A program made the position numbers and the translations under genes. From contig JADDMT010000099.1 in assembly GCA_021401465.1 (NCBI GenBank), positions 1-64,000 on the forward strand: a DNA stretch of 64,000 nt, in the 5' to 3' direction. The notes beneath the pieces are model-generated. The model worked only from the letters and a program-made list of their open reading frames with translations. It made no database searches and had not been told where the DNA came from. Below, piece after piece: positions 1-10,429 of this stretch (positions are counted from its first letter, which is position 1; each line of letters starts with the position of its first letter). The stretch is from Teratosphaeria epicoccoides (Eukaryota > Ascomycota > Dothideomycetes > Mycosphaerellales > Teratosphaeriaceae).

Positions 1-365
1 TTCATAGTCGGAGTGCCTTCGGCAATCCCCTCGTCGCGCGCACTCTAGAAGTCATCGATGTTACAGCAGAGCTAGTTGTACTCGCCGTACACCTCTTCAG
101 GGAGGTCTTAGCATTTTTGATGCTTGCTATTACAGTTAACACAATTGCGGTAGACACTGCCCTCATCAAACCCGCTGACGCAGATCTCGGCTACGCTTTA
201 GTTAGTATAAGTCATACATACCTCGCGGGTAGGGGACGCCTTACTAACACGCGGAGGAGAGATGTGTGTAGCTTGGCTACTAAGGTTGTCGAGGCATCGT
301 CGACACGAGCGACGATTGCGGGCAGAGCGAGTAGCGTCGAACTTAGTCTGTAGCACATGAGCCAT
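1..365 (-). pseudogene. Antisense accessory ORF of element A (5' part only)
   Basis: The complement reads from an ATG at 365 and matches the start of the antisense ORF in element D (14687-16183): an N-terminal cluster of cysteine pairs, then loss of frame to RIP-type stops. It is truncated by the window edge. It lies on the strand opposite to the gag-pol direction of element A. Its function is unknown. Confidence 0.7.
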
Positions 366-1163
366 TGTAGCTAAGACGGGTTGATTGATCTTAATTGATT
401 AATTGAAGAAGAAGGAGCTCTAGTACAGACCCGCAGACACGGCGAGGCGCAAGCTAAGCGAAGTAGGAGTAGAGGTCAATGTTAGTGTCTTAGAACAGGA
501 AAGTTTGGGAAGCGACGAGGTTTTTATACCCTCTGACAGCCCCCCTGTTGCCTACTGCAACCGTTGAGCTAGTGACTCGAACTACATGCGCAGAGTACCT
601 GCCTTTAGTTAACTTATAAGGGGACCGAATGATGCAATAACGGATAACGCGGCTGTCACGCATGTGCGCCGACCGCACTCGTGCTAGCCTACTAGCATGG
701 AAATGTGGCGAGGCCCGCGCTAGGAGCGCGCTCCTGCCGTTTCGAGCGGCGCGCGCAGAGCGTCCGCGTACTTTCCTACTACCCCGAGGTTCTGCGACAC
801 GTTCTTCACGGTCACGACTAAATAGGGACGGCCAAGCTACTTGGCGAGGCCGGCGCGCATGCTCGCCCTATAATTTCAAGGATTGACTAAAGTACGTACT
901 CGTGGTTTCCTGATATCTCGATCTGCATGTAAAGCAAAGGTGTTACGAAGCCGCCTAACATGTGACGGATTAAAACCCGCCCGAGTTAGTAGCCTCTGCC
1001 CCGCACTCGCTGCGAAGGTGTTAAGGTATGCGCATGACACATGTTACGCAGGCTATCTACCTATTCACCCTTGCGCAGTATGAGCGTGCCACATCCCGTA
1101 CCCTATATGTTCCGCGTGCGTCACTTAGTAAGGCTAGGGACATCCTCATAGGAGGAGGGACAG
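366..1163. other. Non-coding region between 3' LTR and antisense ORF of element A
   Basis: Inverted copy of 13889-14686. It holds the TATA box, a (TTGA)n-like leader stretch, a GC-rich block around 690-870 with self-complementary GCGCGC stretches, and the polypurine tract at the LTR edge. ORFs here occur in mirror image in both copies and show no protein family, so I call no gene. Confidence 0.6.
521..528 (-). promoter_or_regulatory. TATA box of the antisense ORF in element A
   Basis: TATAAAAA on the minus strand, 156 bp before the ATG at 365. The same box at the same place occurs in element D (14524-14531), so it is conserved between copies despite RIP around it. Confidence 0.55.
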
Positions 1164-1523
1164 TGATACGGTTGATACTAGGGGACCATTTGAACCGCAT
1201 GGGTTCTAATGGCCGCCCTTGGCATGTAGTGACCCTGCTACATATAGTAAGGGGGTCCTTCGTACATACGTTGGCTCGTATGTCGTCCGAGTAGGATCAG
1301 TTGTCGACGTAGGACGCCCCCACGTCGCTGACCCTACAGTACCCCTACGGGGTTAGGCTCGGACATGCTTTCCCTAATTAAGGAGCGTCAGGGGTTATAA
1401 GCACCCTTAGCGCCACCTCTGCGATAAGCAGAAAGCAGCGCTGTCTTATACCTACTAAAAGGTCGGATTACTCTGTCACACTGCGAGATATTTTCATATC
1501 ATATAGCACATACATCTATATTA
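1164..1523 (+). repeat. 3' LTR of element A (360 bp)
   Basis: It begins TGATACGG and ends CTATATTA. It is 360 bp, the same length as the LTRs at 10070-10429, 13529-13888 and 21338-21697, and is preceded by a purine-rich tract (GGAGGAGGG). Confidence 0.9.
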
Positions 1524-2960
1524 GCATAGTAGCATGCATGCTGTTATTAACTGCAAATTCCGCTATAGGAATTACGTCGGCCTAGGCATCCTAGTTCTTA
1601 GTGTAGTAGCACCGAAGGTACTACTTAAGAGTCTAGTTTATACGTTTAGTCTAACTATTAGTCTGTAGATAGAATGCTATACTTAGGCGGTGCTTAACAC
1701 GCGCCTTAAACACAAATTCTTGCTAGTATTTACTAGTAAAGACAGAACCTCGATCTAATAGGATACTTCGGGGGACACTAAAGCACCATATGACTTCGTC
1801 GCGAAGTAGTCGCGCAAGCTTGCTACTTGTGTACCTTTTTGTACATAGGATGAAGACATTTATCTTAGAGTATTAGTCGACTACTACAAGGACAGCATTA
1901 ACTACATCGCCTCTCTACTTTGCAAGCGGCAAATTAGTAATGAAATCTATGGTCAAGTCTTACCATAGTCTCTCTAGTAGTAGGAGCGCCTAAGCATCGC
2001 CATAGGGGCGATAGCGCCGAGATTTGCTAACCTAGTACATCTAGTAGGATTTGACATAGTCAGAGACATCCTGTTCTAGCGTTAGCTACTAGTATTTGCG
2101 TCTAAGAAGTGCGATTATCTTCTCTGCGCTAAAATGGCCTGCGAGTTTATCGTCATGATGAATATAGAGGAGCTGCAAACAGAGTACGCGGTTAGCGGGT
2201 ACGTAGAGCCTATTGTCAAAGTACTACAAGTCGCCTAACTTGATCTAGTAGTTCGGACCGCCTGCGGTGTCCTAGAGAGCTACACCCTTATTAATTAACT
2301 CCGGTTCTTACTCTTGCAACCGCTAAATAAGTCTCGAGACTTCTTCAAAGGGTTCTTTAGACATCGCATGCTTACTACATGTAAGCTAGTTAACTACTAC
2401 ACGGATCGAGCTAGACGTAGTCGCTACAACTGCTAGATAGGAGGGTTTGTCGCTAGCGGAGGCTGTGAGGCCCTATTAGACCTGTAGTTAACCTACAAGA
2501 GGAGCTAACGATAGATCGCTGCCCTAAACTACAAGCTTCGTTTGTAGTGTAGGGAGAAGCTGTTAGTTACCCTGCTCCCTAGTGTTATAGTCCGGTCCTC
2601 GCGAAGGACTATCGGCTAGGTTCGTCTTTCTAGAACGATGCTAGATAATGAAGTCAAAGCTAGCGAGGAAAGTCGCCTACCTTGCTTACTAATTGCTTAG
2701 CTACTTTACTCCCATGAAGCCGCAAAGGTTGTTATAGTTAGTAAGCACCTTAATAGGGTACGCTGCGCCTTTAAGGTAGTGTCAGTACTCCTTGAAGCTG
2801 TTAACAATAGCTAAAAGCTCTTAGTCGTGAGTCTTGTAGTTAAGCTTAGTGCCCTACATCTTCCGCGACTAGAAGGTAATTAGGTACTATCGCGTACTAC
2901 CTTCGTGCGACTAGAGCTACGATATAATTGCGACTATTACGAATTTTGAAGCATTAGTCT
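1524..2960 (-). mobile_element. Gypsy element B, fragment 1 (integrase to RNase H region)
   Basis: Collinear with 17006 to about 18436 of element D but with many extra C-to-T/G-to-A changes, so it is an older or more heavily RIPped copy. It covers the integrase and RNase H portion of pol on the minus strand. It is interrupted on the left by element A and on the right by element C. No reading frame survives. Confidence 0.85.
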
Positions 2961-3444
2961 TGTCATGGGTGTCAGGAGTACTGTCCGGAGTACTGTAGGA
3001 TACAGGATCGTGAGGGTCCTAAGTGCTATAAGTCATAGTACTGTCATAGGAGTACTATGAGTTATAGGCATAGTTATAGGAGAAAGGATCTGTTATGTGA
3101 GGATAGATCCCCGGATCTATAGGGTCAGTCTACAGATCTATAGGCCTATAAGGAAGAAGGGATCTGTCACAGAATAATAGACCCTTAGATCTATAGGGTT
3201 AGTCTACAGATCTACAGACATAGATCTGTCGGGTCTATCGACAGATCTAACAGAGCTGCTCTGTCTCTCTAGTATATAGGGCTAGCTTTAGGACAGGCAG
3301 TTAGGAGCTTCGTACTTAATTCTTAATTCCCTTTCCCTAGGGGATAGTCAGTTACAAGGTCAACTACTATTGTCGATATTCTTCATAGCTCTGCGAGTCT
3401 AATACCTAGTCACCTTCCTGCTATCGGCACCTACCCTTATAACA
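2961..3444 (+). repeat. 5' LTR of element C (484 bp)
   Basis: It starts TGTCATGG and ends TTATAACA; the right LTR ends TTATGACA, so the left end carries one G-to-A RIP change. The middle (about 3085-3260) is packed with degenerate GATCT-centred motifs. Confidence 0.92.
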
Positions 3445-3623
3445 TTTTGAGCACTACTTCTAAGGAAGCATCAGGAGACTCGTCGAGCGCTTGACATACG
3501 CCTATATCAAGTAGTTCTTCAACTATTAGTTCAAGTTCTAGCGACAGTCTACTAACACTACAAGAACAAGTTGCCGCTATACCTTAAATCACGTAGTAGC
3601 TCGAATCCATTTACCTTAGCGAG
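3445..3623 (+). other. Leader of element C (primer-binding region)
   Basis: Untranslated stretch between the 5' LTR and gag. A primer-binding site is expected directly after 3444, but I cannot match it to a tRNA 3' end; RIP may have altered it. Confidence 0.4.
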
Positions 3624-4850
3624 ATGGCTCTAGCATCTGTCGCAGGTTCAACTACTAGGAATAGACATAGTAACAACGGCTTCAAGATAGGAAGCCCTAC
3701 AGAGTTCATAGGACAACGATCTCAGGTCGAGATGTTTATCCTATAATGCTAGTTAGCATTTAACGTGGATATAGAACGGTTTACGACACATCATAAGCGA
3801 ATGATGTACATTGTCTCTTACCTGAAGGGACTAGCGTTCGAGTTTATCTAGCCTCATCTAACAGATTATCTAGATCATGTCAGCAGCGCTGAAGCCAGGA
3901 AGACGACGACTAGGGAGATTCTTAACTTAGACAAGTCTTTGTTTAAGGCATTACGCGAAGCGTTTAGGCTCGGTAATGAGCAACAAGAGGCCGAGAGAGC
4001 TCTCCTAGGAATCTAGCAGAAGGGTTCCGCTACTAAGTACCGCGCGGACTTTTAGACCCTCTCTGCTCAAGTCGACTAGAATGATAACGCTTTAGCTGCT
4101 TAGTTCTACTAGGGACTAAAGGAGACAGTTAAAGACGAAATTGCCCGAGGAGATTAGCTAACGACATTCAAGGAAATAAGCGATCTCGCGATTAGAATCG
4201 ATAATCGCATCTAGGAACGACAGCAAGAACGACAACATAGAAATCGCAAGCTAGCGCAGGCTAACCATAAGGTCTAACGATTAGCACTAAAATGGCGAAG
4301 CGATTACTACGGTCTCTAACCTATGGAGTTAGATGCGACTAAGGGGCGTCCTAGGAATAGACCCTAAGGAAAGCTGCGGAAGGGCTCTCCTCCCTAGAAT
4401 GGTCTGAAGAAGCCATTCGACAAGAGTAATCTCGAGTGCCACAACTATGGAAAGAAAGGACACTTTGCCCGCGAATGTTTTGCTAAGAAGCAACGACAAG
4501 AGCTACCTAGGATAGAGCAGGCTCGCGCAACAACGACGGCACCTAAGCAAAAGGCCGCTGCTACTCGAGAACCAGACTATGCCGCACTTACTTAGACTAC
4601 GTGCTACGACGACAATTGTCAAATTCACATGAGTAATAAAGATGGTTCCGGATAGTACCCTAGCCGAAACAAGGCGTAGTCGATCTGTGCGCTAAGGGGT
4701 ACACCTTCTAGTGCGATAGTCCTAAGGCAACAGGAACTAGAAGAAGAAGAAGAGGGTTCGGACGACAACTACAAGCTTGTCGAAGCCGTCATTCCTGATT
4801 CCGAGGAAGACGAGAGCATAGAGCGATAGGCCATGCCGCTACATAACATC
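3624..4850 (+). pseudogene. Gag of element C, with zinc knuckle
   Basis: The frame opens at ATG 3624 and is followed through many TAG stops. It carries a retrotransposon Gag core and a single CCHC knuckle at about 4437-4478 (C-x2-Y-x4-H-x4-C; the second Cys is Tyr, a TGT-to-TAT change typical of RIP). An acidic tail with a run of glutamates follows. The 3' limit is approximate. The stops sit mostly where Gypsy Gag proteins have Trp or Gln. Gag would form the virus-like particle in the cytoplasm. Confidence 0.8.
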
Positions 4851-5299
4851 AGACTCGACATTATCCGAATCATACAGAACTAATAGGCTTAGGCTTGCCT
4901 ATGGATTAATGGAGTACAACACGTCGACTAGCTTTAGTATGACGAACTAGCCGACCGTATGCGACGACACCTGAGGAGACTACTAGTCGTAGCTTAACCT
5001 CACGCGCATCAGAAAGTTGTCCAAGAAATTGTACCGTTCGGGGTAGAGTTCACGCCCTAGGGAGGCTACCTAACCTACGAAGGTATTCAGATTCCACGAG
5101 CGCTACGACTCCGAGTCTATCATTTAAAGATAGAGTACGTAAGGAACGCATAGGAACAGCGAGGCCAAGAACGAGAACGATCTCTTAGGCCAGAAAACAG
5201 TAACGCTCAGAGAAGAAGCCGAGACCGCACGATCCCTGAACTAGTCCGTGAAGACAGTTATTCAGGAAACGACAAGGTCCGCTAGAATTAGACCTACGG

Positions 5300-8200
5300 A
5301 CGGACTAGACAGGGCTGCAACGATGTGCCGCAATTGGCGCCAGATACGCGAACAACCTTAGAGTATAGGTGCATATCGACGAGACGCTAGCTAGGGCCTT
5401 AATAGATTCAGGATATACTAGAATCTTCATGACACCCAAGTTCGCTAGGACAGCTAGGATAAAGCTACAGGCGAAGACAAATGCTTTCTCGCTACAAGCG
5501 ATTAATAGAAAGCCGGTCACGTACAACTAAGGAATAGTTGATGAAGAAACCGAGATAATGCCTCTACGGATAGGACGCTACTAAGAGATGCTCTAGTTCG
5601 ACATCACGGAGTCACTAGGCTTAGATGTAGTACTAGGGTTACTATAGCTAAGAAACGCTAACCCCTATATCGACTAGAAGAATGAGAGGATCTAGTTCCT
5701 AGAACTCTCAAGATCGATACCTCTACCTGTAGTGCATGACGTACTAGGCAAGATCGAAATATGTGCTATGACTTTAAGCGAGATAGTAGCCGCTATTAAG
5801 GATCTAGAACAGGAAGTACACGTCCTATAGGTTAAAGCAACGCAATCGGAAGTCAAGGTCGAATTCATAGTTCCCGATAAGTATAAAGAGTTCGCTACTC
5901 TTTTTAAGGAAGAACCCGACTAAGAAGCTCTGCTAGAACACTAGGAGTAGGACTACAGGATACCCTTACTCCCTAGCAAGACACTAACGAAGCAATTAGT
6001 TCGCCTGTTATTAGCAGCGAAACTAGAGATTCTCCGGAAATACCTAGAAGACAACCTCCGGAAAGGCTTCATCCGCAAGTCGTAGTCCCTAGCCAGATAT
6101 CCGATCCTGTTTGTGCCTAAGGGGGAAGATGACTAGCGACTCTACGTAGATTATCGTAGATTAAACGACATCACGATAAAGAATAGTTATCCGCTTCCTT
6201 TGCTCTTAGAATTGCAGGACCGCCTGCAAGGAGTAATGTAGTTCTCGAAGTTTGACATACCTAGAGCGTATAATCGAATTCGAATTAAGGAAGGCGAAGA
6301 ATAGAAGACCGCGTTCCGAACTAGGTTCAGACACTACAAGTACATAGTCATGCCATTTAGGTTAACAAACGCCCTAGCTACATAGCAGGCATTTATTAAC
6401 AACGTGCTACGAGAGTACCTCGACGTCTTTGTAGTTATATATCTAGACGACATCCTCGTCTATTCCTAGACGATCGAAGAGCATAGGACTCACGTACGCA
6501 AGGTACTTTAGAAACTCCAGGGTTACTGGCTAAAGGTTAAGCCGCAGAAGAGCGAGTTTCATAAGCAGGAAGTACAATTCCTTAGCTACGTGATAGCATA
6601 GAATAGAATCAAGATAGACACTAAGAAAGTCTAGGTCGTAAAAGAGTAGCCTACGCCAACTAATGTTAAGGAAGTATAGTCCTTCCTTAGATTCGCTAAC
6701 TTCTACAGGAGATTTGTGGCAAACTATTCGAAGATCACGGCACTACTTACGACTCTTACGACGAAGGATACACTATTCGTATAGGACGACGCCTAACGGA
6801 ATGCCTTCAAGGAACTTAAGCGACGATTTACAGATTAGCCGATCTTACTTGTATTCGACCTAGATAAGCCTATCATAGTCGAAACAGATGCCTCCGACGT
6901 AGCACTCGGGGCATGCTTAAGTCAACTAGGACCAAGTAGACGACTACAGCTAGTCGCCTACTACTCGAGGAAATTGTCTAGACCCGAACTCTGTTACGAT
7001 GTCTACGACAAAGAACTTCTAGCTATAGTAGACGCCTACAAGGCCTAGCGAGTCTACTTAGAAGGTTCTAAGCACTAGGTCATAGTCTACACAGACTATG
7101 AGAACTTGCGATACTTCACAACGACGAAAGAGTTAAACTGACAACAGGTTCGGTAGAGCAAGGAGCTCTCTAGTTTTACCTGCAAGATCGTCTATCGTAA
7201 GGGGACTAATAACGCACGCGCCGATGCACTTAGCCCCTAGACGGACTACATGAAGGGCGTGAAGCAGGAGAAACATGCTATTCTCCAGGAAAATAGCGAT
7301 GGCACGCTAGGAGTTAACCGACTCGCGGCCACGACTGTCACATAGACTAGTAGGTTTCAGGACGACCTAAAGAACGCCCTAATCCATGACCTAACTGCGC
7401 TCGCTGTCTGCGACGACATTAATAGACAGGAGGATTAGGAAGACGAAGACGGAATCCTTCTGTTTCAAGGATTAGTATACGTGCTAACGTCTTTACGATC
7501 GGAACTACTACGCCTCTAACATGACGTACCTCAGGCAGGACACCCGGGAGTGTCTAAAATGAAGCAAATTCTCTAACAAGAATATTACTTCCCTAGGATA
7601 GGCAAGGCCATCGAGGACTACGTCTGTTAATGTGTAACTTACTAACAAAGTAAGCATGACTGTCACAAACTGTATAGGCTACTACAACTACTAAAGGTAC
7701 CTTAACAGCTATAGGAATCGCTCGCTATGGATTTTATTGTCAAACTACCTTAGTCGAGAGAACCCGCTACTAATGAGTTCTTCGACAGGATCATAGTAGT
7801 AGTCGACCGATTTACTAAGTTTAGGAAGTTTATCCCTTACCGCGAAGACTTTAAGACTAAAGATATCGCGCATGTCTTCATTAAATGGGTAGTAGCACTA
7901 CACGGCATGCTATAGGACCTAGTAACGCATCGAGGATCCGTGTTTACCTCTAACTTCTAGAGAGCCCTAATGAGACAATTCTAGGTCAAACATCGACTAA
8001 GTACTTCCTTCTACCCTTAGACGGATAGATAGACAGAACGCCTAAATCAGACGTTAGAACAGTACCTTCGATCCTATGTTAATAGGGACTAGAACAACTA
8101 GGTAGAGTTGTTGCTAATGGCACAGCTCGCGTATAATAGTACGCCAGCAGAGTTGACAGGACTCTCGCCATTTTAGATGGCATATAGATCAGCTATAGAA

Positions 8201-8788
8201 GACATTCCAGATGTCTTAGCTAGTAATCCGAACCTAGTAGCACTCGGACGAGTAGAACATCTACGCTGACTACAAACAGAAGCACGACTCGACCTGCAGT
8301 TCTATTAGCAGAACATGGCACGGTACGCGAATCGTAAGAGAATTAAGGGACTAATTCTAAAGGAGGGGGACAAGGTGTATCTCCTCCGCTGTCACATCAA
8401 ATCGGACAAGCTAAGTAAAAAACTAGACGCTGTAAAACTAGGACCATTCAGGATCAAGGCTAAGAAGGGACCAGTTAATTTTGAGTTACAGCTACCCGAG
8501 CAGATGAGAATACACCCTGTGTTCTATGTCTCTCTGCTAGAACAAGCAGCGCTAGACGCCGCACTGCAATCGGAACCCTTACTACTCGACCCTGAAGTAG
8601 AAGAACTAGAGTACACTGTCGAGAGGATTATCGACACTTGCTAGCGGGACGGACAGCGAGAGTACTTAATAAAATGGGAAGGATATGGGAGTACTAAGAA
8701 CACCTAGGAACCCCTAGAACACCTGCGAAACTGTTAGCAAAAGATACGAAGTTTCGAGAAAGGAACGAAGCTAGGAAGAAGATCCTAA
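5300..8788 (+). pseudogene. Pol of element C: protease, RT, RNase H, integrase, chromodomain
   Basis: One frame (shifted -1 relative to gag) carries an Asp-Ser-Gly protease site near 5405, reverse transcriptase with YLDD at 6440-6451, RNase H (ETDASDVALGA near 6880), and integrase with zinc-binding H/C residues near 7560-7650 and the AMDF first Asp near 7730. It ends in a chromodomain (about 8613-8730, IKWEGYG) before TAA at 8786-8788. Dozens of in-frame stops, nearly all TAG at Trp/Gln positions, show RIP rather than indels as the cause. The second catalytic Asp of integrase appears as His (CAT 7928-7930), which RIP cannot explain. Confidence 0.88.
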
Positions 8789-8887
8789 GCTACGACTAGA
8801 CTCCTGCGGGACGCCGTCGACTAGCTCGGCTATCACGCTATCCAGGAAACCCTAATATGAGGCGTTAGCGAAACCCTCTATTACGCT

Positions 8888-9403
8888 CTATGTCGTAGGA
8901 CTAAGAGCGAGACCCGCGGAAGGATCTAGGTTAAGGAGAAACCTAGCCTGCAAGAGAGCTTGTTCCTCGGCCTCCTCCTCCCTGATCTCGCGCTCCTCGA
9001 GAGCGCGACCATCTTCGACCTCCCGGTCGACTACGTCTAACTGTTTTCGAAGACGTATCTCCTTTGCATGCGCCTCTAGCATCTTCTGCGAAGCCTTGGC
9101 TAGGACTGCCTTCACACGATCGAGATTAGTAATTAGTCCTTTCCGCTAATCGCCTAACTTCTTCTATTTGACCTCTGTCACCTTCGCGTCGTAACTCCGA
9201 CAGTTGCTAAAGTGACATTACGAACATTTCCCTAAGGAAATGTGTACCCGACAAACGAGCTTTAGCTCTTGACACTAAGTGTAGGACTTCATGCTGTCCT
9301 GGCCCTAACAATAGATTCGATTCGCGCGGCGTTTACGTTTCTGCGTTAAAGGGGCGTTAGTGTCTAGAATGACATAAGGCAGTAATGTAGAAAGAGAAGA
9401 CAT
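8888..9403 (-). pseudogene. Antisense accessory ORF of element C (Cys cluster plus coiled coil)
   Basis: A 171-codon frame on the minus strand starts at ATG 9403 and ends at TAG 8888-8890, convergent with pol and separated from it by about 100 bp. The N-terminus holds a basic KRKRR patch, then a cysteine cluster (spacing like C-x6-C-x7-C-x2-C-x4-C, one position now a stop), then a long Glu/Arg-rich predicted coiled coil (about residues 100-150). Six or so RIP-type stops interrupt the first half; the last 75 codons are open. I do not recognise the family. Placement and strand match the ORF in element D. Confidence 0.65.
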
Positions 9404-9469
9404 TATAGCGTAAAAGAAAGAACAAGAGAAACCCCGCACTAATAAGGTAGCTTAGGGACGAGCTAGGCT

Positions 9470-9482
9470 AAGAGGGGGATAG
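9470..9482 (+). other. Polypurine tract of element C
   Basis: AAGAGGGGGATAG, directly in front of the 3' LTR; this is the expected plus-strand priming site. Confidence 0.7.
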
Positions 9483-9966
9483 TGTCATAGGTGTCAGGAG
9501 TACTATCCAGAGTACTATAGGATACAGGATCGTGAGGGTCCTAAGTGCTATAAGTCATGGTACTATTATAGGAGTACTATAAGTCATAGGCATAGTCATA
9601 GGAGAAAGGATCTGTCACGTGAGGACAGATCCCCGGATCTATGGGGTCAGTCTACAGATCTATAGGCCTATAAGGAAGAAGGGATCTGTTATGGGATAAT
9701 AGACCCTTAGATCTGTAGGGTTAGTCTATAGATCTATAGACACAGATCTGTCGGGTCTGTCGACAGATCTAACAGAGCTGCTCTGTCTCTCTAGTATATA
9801 GGGCTAGCTTTAGGACAGGCAGTTAGGAGCTTCGTGCTTAATTCTTAATTCACTTTCCCTAGGGGATAGTTAGTTACAAGGTTAACTGCCATTATCGATA
9901 TTCTTTACAGCTCTGCGAGTCTAACACCTAGTTACCTTCCTGCTATTAGTACCTACCCTTATGACA
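9483..9966 (+). repeat. 3' LTR of element C (484 bp)
   Basis: Same length as the 5' LTR, starts TGTCATAG, ends CTTATGACA. It is followed at once by the AGTCT target-site copy. Confidence 0.92.
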
Positions 9967-10069
9967 AGTCTCTATTTAGATCTTCATAGCAGGGTCAAAG
10001 TACTAAAGTATAGGCGTAGTTTGAAAAGCTGCCTTAAGTTCAGAGAAAGCCTTGCTCTAAGCCTCCTCC
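9967..10069 (-). mobile_element. Gypsy element B, fragment 2
   Basis: Continues element B from the AGTCT duplication and aligns with D from about 18436 (start of the RNase H region). It ends at the CCTCC target-site copy of the solo LTR. Confidence 0.85.
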
Positions 10070-10429
10070 TAATATAGATGTATGTGCTATATAATATGAA
10101 AATATCTTGTAGTATAACAGAGTAATCTGACCTTTTAGTAGGTACAAGATAGCGCTGCTTTCTGCTTATCGCAGAGGTGGCGCTAAGGGTGCTTATAACC
10201 CCTAACACTCCTTAATTAGGGAAAGCATGTCCGAGCCTAACCCTGCAGGGGTACTATAGGGTTAGCGACGTAGGGGCGTCCTACGTCGACTACTAATCCT
10301 ACTTAGACAACATACGAGCCAACGTATGTACGAAGGACCCCCTTGCCATGTGTAGCAGGGTCACTACATGCTAAGGGCGGGCATCGGAACCTATGCGGCT
10401 CTAATGGCCACCTAGTATTAACTGTATTA
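10070..10429. repeat. Solo LTR of the A/B/D family (360 bp, TSD CCTCC)
   Basis: A full 360-bp LTR, TAATATAG...TGTATTA in plus-strand reading, with no internal sequence. It is flanked by CCTCC at 10065-10069 and 10430-10434. Element B continues on both sides as in D near 18535, so an insertion was followed by LTR-LTR recombination. Confidence 0.92.

Larger units (their letters stand above)
1..1523 (+). mobile_element. Gypsy-type element A, 3' part (runs off left edge)
   Basis: This is an inverted copy of 13529-15050 in element D, so it belongs to the same family in the opposite orientation. Only the 3' portion is in the window: the antisense gene (minus, 1-365), its promoter region, a polypurine tract (1148-1163) and the 3' LTR (1164-1523). 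The 3' LTR abuts sequence homologous to the integrase region of element B, so A inserted into B. The other half of B and the left target-site copy (expected GCATA) lie outside the window. RIP damage is light to moderate compared with B. Confidence 0.85.
2961..9966 (+). mobile_element. Complete Gypsy chromovirus C (7,006 bp, TSD AGTCT)
   Basis: Two 484-bp LTRs with termini TGTCAT...ATGACA flank gag, pol, and an antisense ORF. The 5-bp duplication AGTCT is present at 2956-2960 and 9967-9971, and removal of the element rejoins element B sequence exactly as it reads in element D near 18436. Order on the plus strand: LTR, leader, gag with zinc knuckle, protease, reverse transcriptase, RNase H, integrase, chromodomain, then the opposite-strand ORF, polypurine tract, LTR. 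Every coding region has in-frame stops, so it is non-autonomous now. Confidence 0.93.

Noticed and set aside
662..1294. ORFs of 66-88 codons, found again in mirror image at 13758-14390
   Set aside because: They lie in GC-rich non-coding parts and LTRs of elements A and D, overlap on both strands, and are explained by the inverted duplication.
3624..8788. Reading TAG as a sense codon (stop-codon reassignment) in the retrotransposon frames
   Set aside because: Normal genes in the same window end with TAG (for example the dehydrogenase at 40855 and the gene ending at 44553), and TAG enrichment is confined to repeats, so RIP explains it.
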